Below, piece by piece: positions 28,036 to 39,450 of a DNA stretch of 64,000 nt. This DNA is from Candidatus Phytoplasma pruni (GTDB taxonomy: Bacteria; Bacillota_I; Bacilli_A; Acholeplasmatales; Acholeplasmataceae). The notes under the pieces were generated by a model that saw only the letters and a list, made by a program, of their open reading frames with translations, was not told the DNA's origin and made no database searches. A program made the position numbers and the translations under genes. The stretch lies in NCBI RefSeq assembly GCF_001277135.1, contig NZ_LHCF01000001.1:1-64000 (forward strand), given 5' to 3'. Position 1 is the stretch's first letter, and the number at the start of each line of letters is the position of its first letter.

Positions 28036-29382
28036 TTATTTAATTTCTATTTTTCCTTCAGTAACTACTATGATGTCTCCGTCTTCGTCCTCAGTTAAAG
28101 CGTCTAGTTTACGGTCTAATTCCGCTTGGTTTAAAACCGGAGTGATGCCGTAACTTAAAGCTAATAAATTAGCTTCTTTTTCGTCTTGAACTGTTGCTAA
28201 AACAGGAACAGAAGGGTGGAATTTGGAAATGCTTTCAGCATCTTCCCGATTGTTAACAAGAATCGCTTTAATAGGATAACGAACTGATAATTCCGCTGCA
28301 CTTAATAAAAGATATTCTTGTAAACTTTTTGGTTCGTAAAGAGGAGCAAAAAATTCATCTTCACGCGCCTTTTCAGCTTGTTTGTTTATTTTATGCATAA
28401 ATTGCACTGCTTCTACTGGATATTCTCCTGAAGCGGATTCTCCGGATAACATAGTGGCAGTACTACCTTCTTTAACAGCGTTATAAACATCTGAAATTTC
28501 GGCTTTAGTTGGACGAGGGTTTTTTTGCATAGATTCTAACATTTGCGTAGCTACCACAACAGTTTTACCTTCTTCTAAACATTTTTCAATGATAGTTGTT
28601 TGGTATAAAGGAACCATTTCGCCTGGAACTTCAATGCCTAAATCTCCTCTAGCCACCATAATGCCATCAGATACTTCAATAATTTCGTCTAAATTGTCAA
28701 CCCCTTCTTGGTTTTCAATTTTAGAGATAATACGAATATGGTCGTTGTTTTGTTCTTTTAAAATTTTTCTCAATTCTAACACGTCTTCTGCGTTTCTAAC
28801 GAAAGAAGCAGCGATATAATCGTAATTTTGTTCTGAAGCGAAAAGAACGTCTTGACAGTCTTTTTTTGAAACAAAAGGAATGTTTAAACTAACATTAGGA
28901 ACGTTAACCCCACGACGTGATTTCACAACATGAGTGTTTTTCGCTTTCGTTACTAATTCTTTTTTCTGAGCGTCTTTATCAACGATTTCTAAAGATAAAT
29001 AACCATCATCAACGTTAACCACATCGCCTACATTTAATTCATCATAAAAACCAGGATAAGTAACAGAGAACAAAGAGGCATTGCCTAGCACTTCTTCAGT
29101 AGTTATTCTTACTAAAGAATCTTTAGTAATAGCGACTTCTCCGTCAAATTCATGGGTTCTTACTTCCGGCCCTTTGGTGTCTAATAAAGTAGCCACATGA
29201 GTATTTAATTCTTGATTTAAATCACGAATAGTTTTCAGTAATTTTTTACTGTTATCATATTGAGCGTGAGAAAAATTAAATCTCGCTACATTCATACCAG
29301 AAAGCATCAATTGTTTTAAAACGTTAACATCATAAGATGCAGGTCCTAAAGTACAAATAATTTTGGTTTTATTCTCTTGCAT
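28036..29382 (-). CDS. pyk: Pyruvate kinase
   Basis: Makes ATP and pyruvate from PEP. 448 residues, without the extra C-terminal PEP-utiliser domain of Bacillus. TKIICTLGPAS, MNVARFNFSHA, DTKGPEVRT and the signature IMVARGDLGIEVPGE with MLESMQKNPRPTKAE are all present. Third gene of eno-gpmI-pyk on the minus strand. Confidence 0.97.
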   Translation of the reverse strand: MQENKTKIICTLGPASYDVNVLKQLMLSGMNVARFNFSHAQYDNSKKLLKTIRDLNQELNTHVATLLDTKGPEVRTHEFDGEVAITKDSLVRITTEEVLGNASLFSVTYPGFYDELNVGDVVNVDDGYLSLEIVDKDAQKKELVTKAKNTHVVKSRRGVNVPNVSLNIPFVSKKDCQDVLFASEQNYDYIAASFVRNAEDVLELRKILKEQNNDHIRIISKIENQEGVDNLDEIIEVSDGIMVARGDLGIEVPGEMVPLYQTTIIEKCLEEGKTVVVATQMLESMQKNPRPTKAEISDVYNAVKEGSTATMLSGESASGEYPVEAVQFMHKINKQAEKAREDEFFAPLYEPKSLQEYLLLSAAELSVRYPIKAILVNNREDAESISKFHPSVPVLATVQDEKEANLLALSYGITPVLNQAELDRKLDALTEDEDGDIIVVTEGKIEIK

Positions 29383-29450
29383 TATTTTACCTTTTCTTAA
29401 ATATAATTTATTGTTCGATTAACATATTTTTTAACCATTAAAAGGTTAAT

Positions 29451-30988
29451 TTATTTTATTAAAGATTTTCCCGTCATTTCTTGGGGTTGAGGTATTTTCA
29501 ATAATTCTAATAAAGTCGGAGCTACGTCGCATAAAGCACCTTTATTCACAGAAACATTTTCATCCGTGACAATGACAGGTACTAAATTAGTAGTATGAGC
29601 GGTATTAGGACGACCTTTTTCATCTGCCATTTGTTCGGCGTTTCCGTGGTCCGCCACCACAACAGCTTTTCCGCCTATAGATAAAATAGCTTCTACTACA
29701 GTTTTTAAAGCTTTATCGGTTGCTTCGACAGCTGCGATAGTCGCTTCTAAAGAACCTGTATGACCGACCATATCCGGATTGGCAAAATTTAACACCATCG
29801 TTTGATATTGCTTAGATAAAATAGCTTCTTTCGCTTTGGCGGCGATTTCTAAAGCGCTCATTTCTGGCTTTAAATCATAAGTCGGAACCGCAGGAGAAGG
29901 AATCAAAATTTCCTCACAACCTTTTAATTTAACATGCTGAGAACCGTTAAAAAAGAAAGTCACGTGAGGATATTTTTCTGTTTCCGCTATCCTTAATTGT
30001 TCTAAATTATGGTTAGCTACCACTTCGCCAAAAGTATTAGTTAAATTTTCTTTTTGAAAAGCTACCATACCTTTCACGCTTTCGGCATAAGGAGACATAA
30101 TTGCACATAAAACATTATTTAATTTTTTTTCGCCTTGAAAAGAAGTTTTGCCAGGAGTGATAAAAAAATCAGTTTTAACAGGATTGGACAAAGCGGTCGC
30201 TAAACGGACGATACGATCAGGTCTAAAATTAAAAAAGATCACACCATCGTTATCTTCGATTAAACCATTAACATCCGTAATAGCCGGTTTGATAAATTCA
30301 TCAGTAATATTGTCGCGATAAGATTGTTCCATATAATCTATTACTGACTCTATTATCGGTGCTTTTTGAGAAACTAACATATTATAAACCACATTAATAC
30401 GCTCCCAGTTATTATCACGATCCATAGCATAATAACGACCCGCTACAGAAGCAATTTTAACTTTTTGCTCTAAAAGGGGTTTAAGATGGTTTAAACCCGA
30501 TTTAGGTAATGTGTCGCGTCCATCGGTAAAAGCGTGTAAATAAGTTTTTTTGGTTAAATTATTTTGTTCAGCCATTTCTAATAAAGCTTTAGCGTGGTTG
30601 ATATGGGAGTGAATACCGCCATCAGAAATCATGCCCACAAGATGCAGTTTACTATTGTGTTTTTTAACATGTTTTATGACTTGTAAAAAACTTTCGTTTT
30701 GAAAAAAAGTTTTTTCTTTAATAGCTTTGTTGATTTTGGTTAAAGATTGGTAAACTATTCTGCCAGCGCCTAAATTTAAATGACCCACTTCGCTGTTGCC
30801 CATTTGTCCTTCAGGCAAACCAACGGCTTCCCCTGACGCCACCAAGGCGTTGTGGGGGTAACTTTTAAAAAGAGAATCCAAATAAGGCGTCTTAGCTAAC
30901 AAAACAGCGTTATTTTTTTTTGGCGAGAGATTCCTAAACCATCTAAAATAATAAGACCAACAAAAGATTCCAAAATAAATTTCCTCAT
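29451..30988 (-). pseudogene. gpmI: 2,3-bisphosphoglycerate-independent phosphoglycerate mutase, frameshifted at the N-terminus
   Basis: The long frame (483 residues) lacks the first metal ligand. Upstream, an ATG at 30988 after AGGTAGGAAAG starts MRKFILESFVGLIILDGLG, containing that metal-binding Asp. A T9 run at 30913-30921 separates the two frames; ten would join them and give about 512 residues, the family norm. The nucleophilic Ser is in QMGNSEVGHLN, and DHGNAEQM with HTTNLVPVI carry the other metal ligands. Its place between eno and pyk fits glycolysis. Confidence 0.9.
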
Positions 30989-31044
30989 TTTTCTTTCCTA
31001 CCTAAGAATTTGACCAAAAAAGAGCCATTAATGCGTAAAAATGA

Positions 31045-32349
<1,305 letters not shown>

Positions 32350-32409
32350 TTATTATAAATCTTTTCAAATGATAAAATTCATATAATAAAATGAATTCTT
32401 TAAAAATTT

Positions 32410-32440
32410 TTTATACAACAATACATTAAAATTGTATCAA
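32410..32440 (-). promoter_or_regulatory. Possible promoter of eno
   Basis: TTGATA and TATAAA on the minus strand, but the spacer is 19 bases, longer than ideal. Confidence 0.35.
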
Positions 32441-32592
32441 AAAAAAACCATAAATATTACAACTATATTTCTTTTTTCTTCATTTTTTTATTTTTGGCCT
32501 AAAATAAGACTTATTTATCAGGTTGAAGACATATAAAGAAAAAACCAATACAAGAAGTAGTCTCACTAAGACGTATTTATTAGAAAGAGATT

Positions 32593-33405
32593 TTATTTAA
32601 CCCAATTACTCACTAAAGTGGTCAAACTGATAGCGATAGCAAAAGTAATAATAGAAAAAACGTATTTAATAACAATATTCTTTTTAACATCTATTTGTCT
32701 AAAATAATCGATAATGAAAGAAGCGACCAAAATAGAACCGTCTATAATTAATAAAATCATAGGAAATTCAATGGTAATATGTTCTTCTATAAAATTGTGT
32801 AAAACTTTGAAGACGAAATCAGTTCCACCCGTAGAAGAATTGTTTCCGATCACCAAACCAGCTCCTATACCGATAAAAACACCAATAATAACGGAAGATA
32901 AGGATAAGCGATAAATAATGTTATTTTTAACCTTATCTGGGAATTTATTTAATAAAAATACTCTATCTATTTGCCAATATTCTAATATTTTAAACAAAAT
33001 AGAAAATAGGGAAGCCACAAAAAGTGTTAATAAAAAAAACCATGTCTTATGCGAAATAGCGCCAAATGAAATAATAAAAATACGGAAAAACAAGATACCG
33101 TTGTTACTGCTAAACCAATAGTTTTGTTTTTTCTCCTTTATTTTGTAAAAAAACACTTTATCTAAAAATAAGCAAAGCGCTTCTAGACCTCCTATAATTA
33201 ATTCTTGCGGTAAAATAAAAAAATAAATAGCAAAAACCATTAATAAGAAACCTAAAGTTAATTGACAAAAGCGCGTGGGTTCAAAATGATGCATGTCTGA
33301 TGGTTTTAACTTATCTAAAAACATACATTTGATGAAAGTGACTATTATAACAAATGCAATAAATATTAATGATGGAAAAGACGATGTTTTTAATTTTTGT
33401 TTCAT
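32593..33405 (-). CDS. YitT-family membrane protein
   Basis: 270 residues with about six membrane segments. The family hallmark is the loop GIGAGLVIGNNSSTGGTDFVF near residue 175-195. YitT (DUF161) proteins are common in Firmicutes and their substrate is not settled. The gene follows jetC on the same strand with a 49-base gap, so it may be co-transcribed. I am fairly sure of the family and cannot say the function. Confidence 0.75.
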   Translation of the reverse strand: MKQKLKTSSFPSLIFIAFVIIVTFIKCMFLDKLKPSDMHHFEPTRFCQLTLGFLLMVFAIYFFILPQELIIGGLEALCLFLDKVFFYKIKEKKQNYWFSSNNGILFFRIFIISFGAISHKTWFFLLTLFVASLFSILFKILEYWQIDRVFLLNKFPDKVKNNIIYRLSLSSVIIGVFIGIGAGLVIGNNSSTGGTDFVFKVLHNFIEEHITIEFPMILLIIDGSILVASFIIDYFRQIDVKKNIVIKYVFSIITFAIAISLTTLVSNWVK

Positions 33406-33454
33406 TTTGGGATTTTTCTTTGCTAATTAATTTATTTTCTTTAAAAAAATTTTT

Positions 33455-36400
33455 TTAAGCTAATTTAGTAAAACTTTCTACCATAACATGATTATTATCT
33501 TTGACGATAATTAAATTAGTGGTTACATAAGGGGAAATATCAGCAATCCTTTGAGGCGGAATAGCGATTAAAAATTGAATGTTTAATTGGTTAAAAAAAT
33601 ACATCATGGATTCGATTCTATTTTCATCCATATTATTAAAAGCTTCATCAAATAAAACTAAACAACCTTTATGAACAGCGTTTGCGCTTAATAATTGTTC
33701 AAAACAAATGCCAATAATAATGTAAAAAGGTACTTGAGTTTCTCCACCAGATTTTTCACGAAAAATTTTAGAAAATAAAGATACATTTCCGTAAATATCG
33801 TTAATTTTAATATCATAAGTTAAATAATTACGATAATCTAAAAATTCATAAGCTATCGCTTCATATCCTTCTTCAAAATAAATTATTTTTTGAAATAATT
33901 CGTCTAATAAAATATCTTTATAAGAAGAAGCGTTCTCGGAAAATAAATTAATCTCTTGTGTTAGGTTATCTTCTACAATCATGGAATAATATTTTTTATA
34001 TTCAGGATCATCAGAGGCTTTGGTAATAATTTGATAGCTATCATCGCCAAAAGGTCTATTTTTTAAAAGTTCGTTTAATTTTTTAATTTGTTGTTTAGCG
34101 TTTTCAATACTTTCTTTGAGTTTATTAACGAATTCTTCTTTAAAAATAATTTCGGTTTTGGAACTTAACTCTTTTGCTTCTTGTTCGTAAGTGATCAAAT
34201 TTTTGGAGCTAATTAAATTATATTCTTGTACGAAATAATCAAAATATTCTAATTTTGCCTCAATAGCGCTTAGATGATAAGTCCCAATGTATAAGTTCAT
34301 ATACTTCGTCAAATCAAGGTGTTGAGCGTTTTTTTGATTCTCAATAGTTTTAACGTTATCTTGTATATAGTGTAAAATATATTCATAATTGTTTTGGTAA
34401 GTAGTTAAATAATTTTGCAATTGAACGGGAACTTTTTCTAAATTAACTACTTCTTTTTGTTCTATAGCGTATAAATCTTTTTGCAATTCCACTAATCTTT
34501 TTTGAAGAAAATTTATTTTCTCTTCATACATATTATACTTGTTTTTGCTTTCCACAATTTTTAATAAAACAAGATCTAATGATTCGTTAAGAATTTGTTT
34601 ATCTTTTTTAATCTTTTTTAAATTATCTTCTATTTGTTCCACATTTTGTTGACTGCGGAATTGTTCTATTTTATGGTTAATAACAACTATTTCTTGCTCA
34701 TTGTCAGATATTTTTTTATAGACGGTAAACTGATCATTATTAACCAAAGAAAAGACTTTACTTTTTCTCATTAATTCAATAATACTTTTATTTTTCATAA
34801 AAATATTTTGTTTTTGGTTTAAATAGTCTTTTAAAGTATTAATTTCTGATAAAAGTATTTTTTTACGTATTTCTTTAGATTCGTTACCGATATAAGGAAT
34901 TTGGTAACTTTTCGGATTTAATTGTTTCGCGGTATAACTACTATAAATCATTCCTTGAGGAGTAATCGCGGTTTTATAGTTTTTTAATTGGGTTACATCA
35001 GTTTCGCAGATGATATGTGATAACAATAATTTAGCGTATGTTAAAGCATCTTTATGGTTGCTAGTTATTTTATCCGCTAAACTATGAGGATTATCATCTA
35101 CATCCGGTATTTTATCTACATTCACCAAACCAACGTCATAAATCTTTTCACTAGTTTGAAATTTTTCATATATTTTTAAAGCTTGATCAAAATAGCCTGC
35201 TTCCACGATTAAATTAAATTTCCGACTACCTAAAAAACCTTCAATAGAATTGCGCCATAATTCATCATTAATATCAATCAATTCGCAAAAAGGATGGATA
35301 TGGATCTCTTTTTTATAAAAAAGACTTAATTTTTCGTTTAATAAAGTCACTAGTTTTTTAACGTTAGGATTATATATTTTAGTGATATTATTCATGGCTT
35401 GAAAAGTGGAGTTTTTTTCAGCAATTTGTTGTTGCAAAAACTTGATCTCTTTTTGAACGTCATTTTGTGCGATATTAAAATTCAGAATTTCTTGGGATAA
35501 ATAATCAGTCATCTCCAACATGGTTTTTTTCAATTCCGAATAAATATCAAATGGTTTTGGGGCAATTAAAAAACATGCTATTTCTTCGGCTGTTTGATGA
35601 ATAATATCATCCGGTTGCAAACAATACAATTCTTTTAAGATTTTTTGTTCAGCTTGCAATCTCTCTTGAAAAAAATCTATTTGACTTTGCAAATCTTGGC
35701 AAAAAGTTTGTTTTTGGGATAATTCTTTTTGTAAAGAATAAAATAATTGACTTAAATCGCCTTGAGAATGGTTGTTTTGCAATTGTAACAAATGATTGTT
35801 TAAATTTTCAATAGAAGCGTTGATATTCTGTTTTTCTTCTAACAAATGGTTAATTTTCAGAACCTCTTGTTCTTTTTTAACCAACATGTTTTCTAAATTG
35901 TTGTGATATTTCGCTATTAAAACTTTTTTCTCTACTAAAGAGTTAATTTTGATTTGTTCGTCTAAGAATTTAAATTTTTTTTCTGCATCAATAATAACGA
36001 TTAATTGCTGTAATTTGTTTTTGTCTAATTCTATTTGAGACTCTATTTTTTTCAATTGGCGAACACTATTTTTTAAACTCGAAATATTAATCGGGTTTTC
36101 TTCTAATAAAAAATCAAAAACAAAATTTTGCAAATTAAGCGGTTTAAACGCTAACGCTTTGGGTAAAATTTCTAAATATTTAGCGACATTAATATTTAAA
36201 TATTTACCGATAGCTTGTTTATATTGTGTTTTGGTGTCAAAAAAACTAAAATCTTTTGTATGCGCTCGTAAATATTCCGCTAATTGTTTATGGTTTTTCG
36301 GTTTATTATTAGAAATAAAAAGGTCACTTTTTAAGGCTATATTTTCATAAAGATAAAACCTTTCTTTTAAAACTCCTCTTTGAGGCAATTCCAAAACACA

Positions 36401-36727
36401 ACCTAAAATAGTGTGTTCTTGAGTTTCCTCATCCACAAATTCTAACGCAATATGGGTAATAACATCCCCATTCCTTAAAAACTCCTTATTTTCGGCACCT
36501 ATCTTGCCTCTCATATAACTTTCTAAAGAACGTTTAGCGTTCACGTTAGCCGCTAAATTGAATTTAACATTTTTTCTCTCACCAATTAAAACATATTGTA
36601 AAGCATCTAATAAAGTTGATTTACCCGCTCCATTGTCGCCAGAAATTAAAGCATTTCCGGTTATTTCAATCGTTTGAGAAGAGAATAAATGCCAGTTTAC
36701 CAATTGTATCTTAGTTAATTTTTTCAT
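33455..36727 (-). CDS. jetC: SMC-like ATPase of the JetC/MksF (Wadjet/condensin-like) type
   Basis: 1090 residues. The N-terminus has LVNWHLFSSQTIEI, Walker A SGDNGAGKSTLLDALQY (about 30-46) and MRGKIGAENKEFLRNGDV, which is closely the JetC/MksF pattern. A long coiled-coil region with a hinge-like middle (about 250-950) follows. The C-terminus has FREKSGGETQVPFYIIIG (signature), Walker B CLVLFDEAFNNMDENRIESM and IPPQRIADISPYV. In MksBEF/Wadjet this ATPase works with a kleisin and a KITE protein to extrude loops, and with a toprim nuclease to cut plasmids. Its start overlaps the jetB end by 17 bases. No kleisin (JetA) or nuclease (JetD) is visible in this window. Confidence 0.8.
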   Translation of the reverse strand: MKKLTKIQLVNWHLFSSQTIEITGNALISGDNGAGKSTLLDALQYVLIGERKNVKFNLAANVNAKRSLESYMRGKIGAENKEFLRNGDVITHIALEFVDEETQEHTILGCVLELPQRGVLKERFYLYENIALKSDLFISNNKPKNHKQLAEYLRAHTKDFSFFDTKTQYKQAIGKYLNINVAKYLEILPKALAFKPLNLQNFVFDFLLEENPINISSLKNSVRQLKKIESQIELDKNKLQQLIVIIDAEKKFKFLDEQIKINSLVEKKVLIAKYHNNLENMLVKKEQEVLKINHLLEEKQNINASIENLNNHLLQLQNNHSQGDLSQLFYSLQKELSQKQTFCQDLQSQIDFFQERLQAEQKILKELYCLQPDDIIHQTAEEIACFLIAPKPFDIYSELKKTMLEMTDYLSQEILNFNIAQNDVQKEIKFLQQQIAEKNSTFQAMNNITKIYNPNVKKLVTLLNEKLSLFYKKEIHIHPFCELIDINDELWRNSIEGFLGSRKFNLIVEAGYFDQALKIYEKFQTSEKIYDVGLVNVDKIPDVDDNPHSLADKITSNHKDALTYAKLLLSHIICETDVTQLKNYKTAITPQGMIYSSYTAKQLNPKSYQIPYIGNESKEIRKKILLSEINTLKDYLNQKQNIFMKNKSIIELMRKSKVFSLVNNDQFTVYKKISDNEQEIVVINHKIEQFRSQQNVEQIEDNLKKIKKDKQILNESLDLVLLKIVESKNKYNMYEEKINFLQKRLVELQKDLYAIEQKEVVNLEKVPVQLQNYLTTYQNNYEYILHYIQDNVKTIENQKNAQHLDLTKYMNLYIGTYHLSAIEAKLEYFDYFVQEYNLISSKNLITYEQEAKELSSKTEIIFKEEFVNKLKESIENAKQQIKKLNELLKNRPFGDDSYQIITKASDDPEYKKYYSMIVEDNLTQEINLFSENASSYKDILLDELFQKIIYFEEGYEAIAYEFLDYRNYLTYDIKINDIYGNVSLFSKIFREKSGGETQVPFYIIIGICFEQLLSANAVHKGCLVLFDEAFNNMDENRIESMMYFFNQLNIQFLIAIPPQRIADISPYVTTNLIIVKDNNHVMVESFTKLA

Positions 36728-37346
36728 CTGGGTTTTTGCTTTGCTTCAAAAGAAAGAGTTCTTGATAATGTTTAATCATCTCTATATCAATTAAATAAAG
36801 AATAGAAGGATAAATGGTAATGGTTAAATCATCAGACAAGTGATTGTTATGATCCGAATAATCAATAATATTATATTGACGCAACATCGTTAAAGTTTTT
36901 TTAACTGTTTCTTTTTTGAATTTTTGCACTTCAAAATAACCAATATGTTTTAATTCTTTAAAAATATCCTGCAAAAACACTTCTATTTTAGTTTTAGAAG
37001 GTTTTGTTTCTTTTTTTTGTTGAAACAAGATACGAAAGATAAATAAAATCAAACTTTCTTCTTTTTTTAATTTTAATTTATTAAAATGATGTAAATTATG
37101 AATAAAAATAACTTCATCATGTTTTTTAATTTCTAACTCAAAATCTGCTAATTGAAAAAAAGAATAAAAAAGTTCTCGGTGTAATAAAATAAAACGATAA
37201 TCATTAGCATCTGCCATTTTTTGCAACGTTAAATAATTCACTTGAAATAGTTTATTAACGATACGCGAAAAAAGATCTTTTTCTTTCTCTTTTAATTGTT
37301 CAAATTTGAGGGAAAAGATATGTAATTCTTGTGTTTTTTTATCCAT
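36711..37346 (-). CDS. jetB: DUF4194 protein, JetB/MksE-like condensin subunit
   Basis: 211 residues. Winged-helix-like alpha/beta pattern with DEVIFIHNLHHFNKLKLKKEE, ESLILFIFRILFQQKKET, KTKIEVFLQDIFKEL and the ending LTITIYPSILYLIDIEMI. This is the order seen in DUF4194 (JetB/MksE) proteins: FxLxRxEaxlLLxLRxxYxE-like block, then a second wing. Identification is supported strongly by the 17-base overlap with the JetC-type ATPase. It would bridge ATPase heads and kleisin. Confidence 0.72.
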   Translation of the reverse strand: MDKKTQELHIFSLKFEQLKEKEKDLFSRIVNKLFQVNYLTLQKMADANDYRFILLHRELFYSFFQLADFELEIKKHDEVIFIHNLHHFNKLKLKKEESLILFIFRILFQQKKETKPSKTKIEVFLQDIFKELKHIGYFEVQKFKKETVKKTLTMLRQYNIIDYSDHNNHLSDDLTITIYPSILYLIDIEMIKHYQELFLLKQSKNPDEKIN

Positions 37347-37428
37347 TATAACCCTTTTAATTTAAAAAATTTGTTATTAATAAAAAAACAATAAATAAAC
37401 ATTTTTTCAAGCTTTATTGGGTTGTTCT

Positions 37429-37540
37429 TTAATCCCTTTTTGGATCAAAAAGAGTAGGAAACGCTTTGTATAAAGTTAAAAGATGTTTAAAATTGTTTTT
37501 TTCTAAAAAATAATGATATCTTATAAAATATGTTCTTCGT
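37429..37540 (-). pseudogene. Short coding relic directly upstream of jetB
   Basis: A frame without start codon, overlapping the end of the HAD gene, reads RYHYFLEKNNFKHLLTLYKA then FPTLFDPKRD and a stop at 37429. Its composition looks coding. Its place, just before jetB where jetA would sit, makes a JetA tail one possibility, but the match cannot be judged by eye. Confidence 0.2.
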
Positions 37541-38309
37541 AAAAATCATACATTTTATCATCATCTATATGAGGAGAAACAATATTAGCTGCTGCTTTTA
37601 CTTTAGGATATAAACTATTTCCCATCGCAATACCAATATCAGCCGCTTCTAACATTTCAATATCATTAGAACCGTCTCCCATACAAATTAATTGATGATC
37701 AGGATATTTGTCTTTAATTTTTTTAATTCCGTAGTACTTATTAACGCCTTTAACGGTTAAATCGATATGATTTTTCCATACACAAATATTGAAATAGTCT
37801 AGATCTTTAAATAAAGGGGCTAATTTGTCTTTATCTGCTCCTGCCACGATTAAAAGATAAATTCTTTCTTTTAAGTAAAATTGGTTATCAATTTTAAAAT
37901 CTAAATTTTTCTTATATTCTTGGACTAGGTTCATATCATCTTTCTTTTCGACAAAATATAAACCCGCTTCATTAATTCCTATACTAGTAGCCATCATTTG
38001 ATAGTTTTGAATTCTTTTATGAACTTCTTCAATATGTTCTGTAGGAATGGGAGATTCGTCTATAATTTTGCCATCATAAATAGTTAAAGAACCGTTCATC
38101 AGAACAAAATATTTAAATAACGGCAATAATTCTTCAACAGCGTTTAAATTACGGTAATTTCTACCTGTTGCTATTCCTAAAATAGTATTAGGCATTTGAG
38201 ATAATTTTAAAATTAATTTTTTGGTTTGTGGTAAAATAGCTTTTTTCTTATTACTATATAAAGTTTCATCGATATCAAAAAAAAATAATCTATTTTTAAT
38301 AATTAACAC
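37521..38309 (-). CDS. Cof-type HAD-superfamily sugar phosphatase
   Basis: 262 residues. HAD motif I FFDIDETLYSN, motif II ATGRNY, the conserved Lys in KGVNKYYGIKKI, and motif IV CMGDGSNDIEMLEAADIGIAMGN. Cof/YidA-like enzymes dephosphorylate sugar phosphates or FMN; the substrate cannot be told. DETLY in place of the usual DGTLL is a slight deviation. Confidence 0.88.
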   Translation of the reverse strand: MLIIKNRLFFFDIDETLYSNKKKAILPQTKKLILKLSQMPNTILGIATGRNYRNLNAVEELLPLFKYFVLMNGSLTIYDGKIIDESPIPTEHIEEVHKRIQNYQMMATSIGINEAGLYFVEKKDDMNLVQEYKKNLDFKIDNQFYLKERIYLLIVAGADKDKLAPLFKDLDYFNICVWKNHIDLTVKGVNKYYGIKKIKDKYPDHQLICMGDGSNDIEMLEAADIGIAMGNSLYPKVKAAANIVSPHIDDDKMYDFYEEHIL

Positions 38310-38509
38310 CTCTTTTTCTTATCTTATATAAATATACTAATTACTTATTATTATATCAAAAAAAAGATCATTTGGCAAAAGAAAGAAGAGATTAGAAAAT
38401 ATAAAAAGCAAAGAAAGGGCCTTATTCTTGTGAAATTATGTTTAGTAAAAAGTGCTTAATTTGGGAAAAAGATATGATGGAATTAGCCTTGTATTTAGGA
38501 TATTAGCAA

Positions 38510-38716
38510 TCAATTCTCATTTATCGGATAAGTTGAATAATAGTTATATATATATGTGTGTGTGTGTTGATTATCGATAGGTTTGTTATGTAAGTAATCC
38601 AGATCGTTAAAGGAATATTGCCAAGAATCTTCATTATGGGTTTGTTTGCTTAAATCAAAAGCAGTTCTGTTGCTATATAAATTAATCACTAAATCGATCG
38701 CTGGTTTATGTTTAAT
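38510..38716 (-). pseudogene. C-terminal coding relic of unknown family
   Basis: 68 codons without a start, reading KHKPAIDLVINLYSNRTAFD, then LSKQTHNEDSWQYSFNDLDY and LHNKPIDNQHT, ending at a TGA at 38510. The composition is protein-like, unlike the surrounding noise. I do not recognise it. A TA/TG dinucleotide run forms part of its codons. The remaining DNA at 38310-38783 shows nothing else. Confidence 0.3.
38545..38568. repeat. Compound (TA)n(TG)n microsatellite
   Basis: About five TA units run directly into about six TG units. It lies inside the relic at 38510-38716. Confidence 0.8.
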
Positions 38717-38783
38717 TTATCTGTTTTTATTCATTTTATAATTAATTACTTTTTATTATTTTGTTAATTTTCAAAGATAAAAA

Positions 38784-39215
38784 CTATTTTCTTTTAGTGA
38801 AACCTAACCATTTTAAAATTCTTAAAATAATATTAACAAAGGCAAAAAAAATTGAAAATACATTATTCATAAACATGAGATTAATAACAATATATTCATA
38901 TTTTTTAGGAAATTCGTCTTGAACAAAAGTATCCAAGACTTTCTAAATGAAGAATCCGCATAAAACTTCCGAAAACTATTTGAAAAACAAAAGAAAAATA
39001 ACTGTATTATTATTAAAAATTTGAAATGAAGTAATAAAAATACCACTTATATAAAAAATTATAAACATAATTTCAGTAATATAACGTAATTTGGGAGAAA
39101 TTTTCTATTTAGCAACATAATATAAATAAGATATAAAAATAATTATTAAAAAAGAAGTATAATATTTTATAATATTTAATGTTTTAAATTTTCTAATTTA
39201 ACTAAAAAATATACT
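38784..39215 (-). pseudogene. Multi-pass membrane protein, decayed
   Basis: Pieces in three frames join into a hydrophobic protein of about 140 residues: KTLNIIKYYTSFLIIIFISY, a TAG, SPKLRYITEIMFIIFYISG, a shift, VFGSFMRILHLESL, a shift, then DTFVQDEFPKKYEYIVINLM and a last helix ending GFTKRK. At least four helices. Family not recognised. The several lesions show real decay. Confidence 0.45.
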
Positions 39216-39345
39216 TTATTAATTTTAAAAACAAAATATTTAGACAAAAAATTAATATAAAAAATCAAATTAAATTATATCGGGTTATTTTTTTATATTC
39301 ATAATTGTTGTATAAATTATAATAAAAACCTGAATTTAAACATAA

Positions 39346-39387
39346 AAAACTAAACTATTTATTTCAAAAATAAATAGTTTAGTTTTA
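39346..39387 (-). terminator. Terminator of the AAA+ membrane gene set
   Basis: A near-perfect stem of about 18-20 bp (around ACTAAACTATTTATTT), T-rich arm on the minus strand, 64 bases after the last gene. Confidence 0.7.
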
Positions 39388-39450
39388 TTTGACAATTATA
39401 GATTAAATTGGTTTAAATATTAATTATCTTGTTTTTTAGTTTAATTATCT

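Noticed and set aside
33455-36727. Annotation of the large ATPase as RecN, SbcC or chromosomal SMC
   Set aside because: The N-terminal NWHLF...GDNGAGKST and the C-terminal GGETQVPFY with FDEAFNNMDE fit JetC/MksF better, and a DUF4194-like gene overlaps it.
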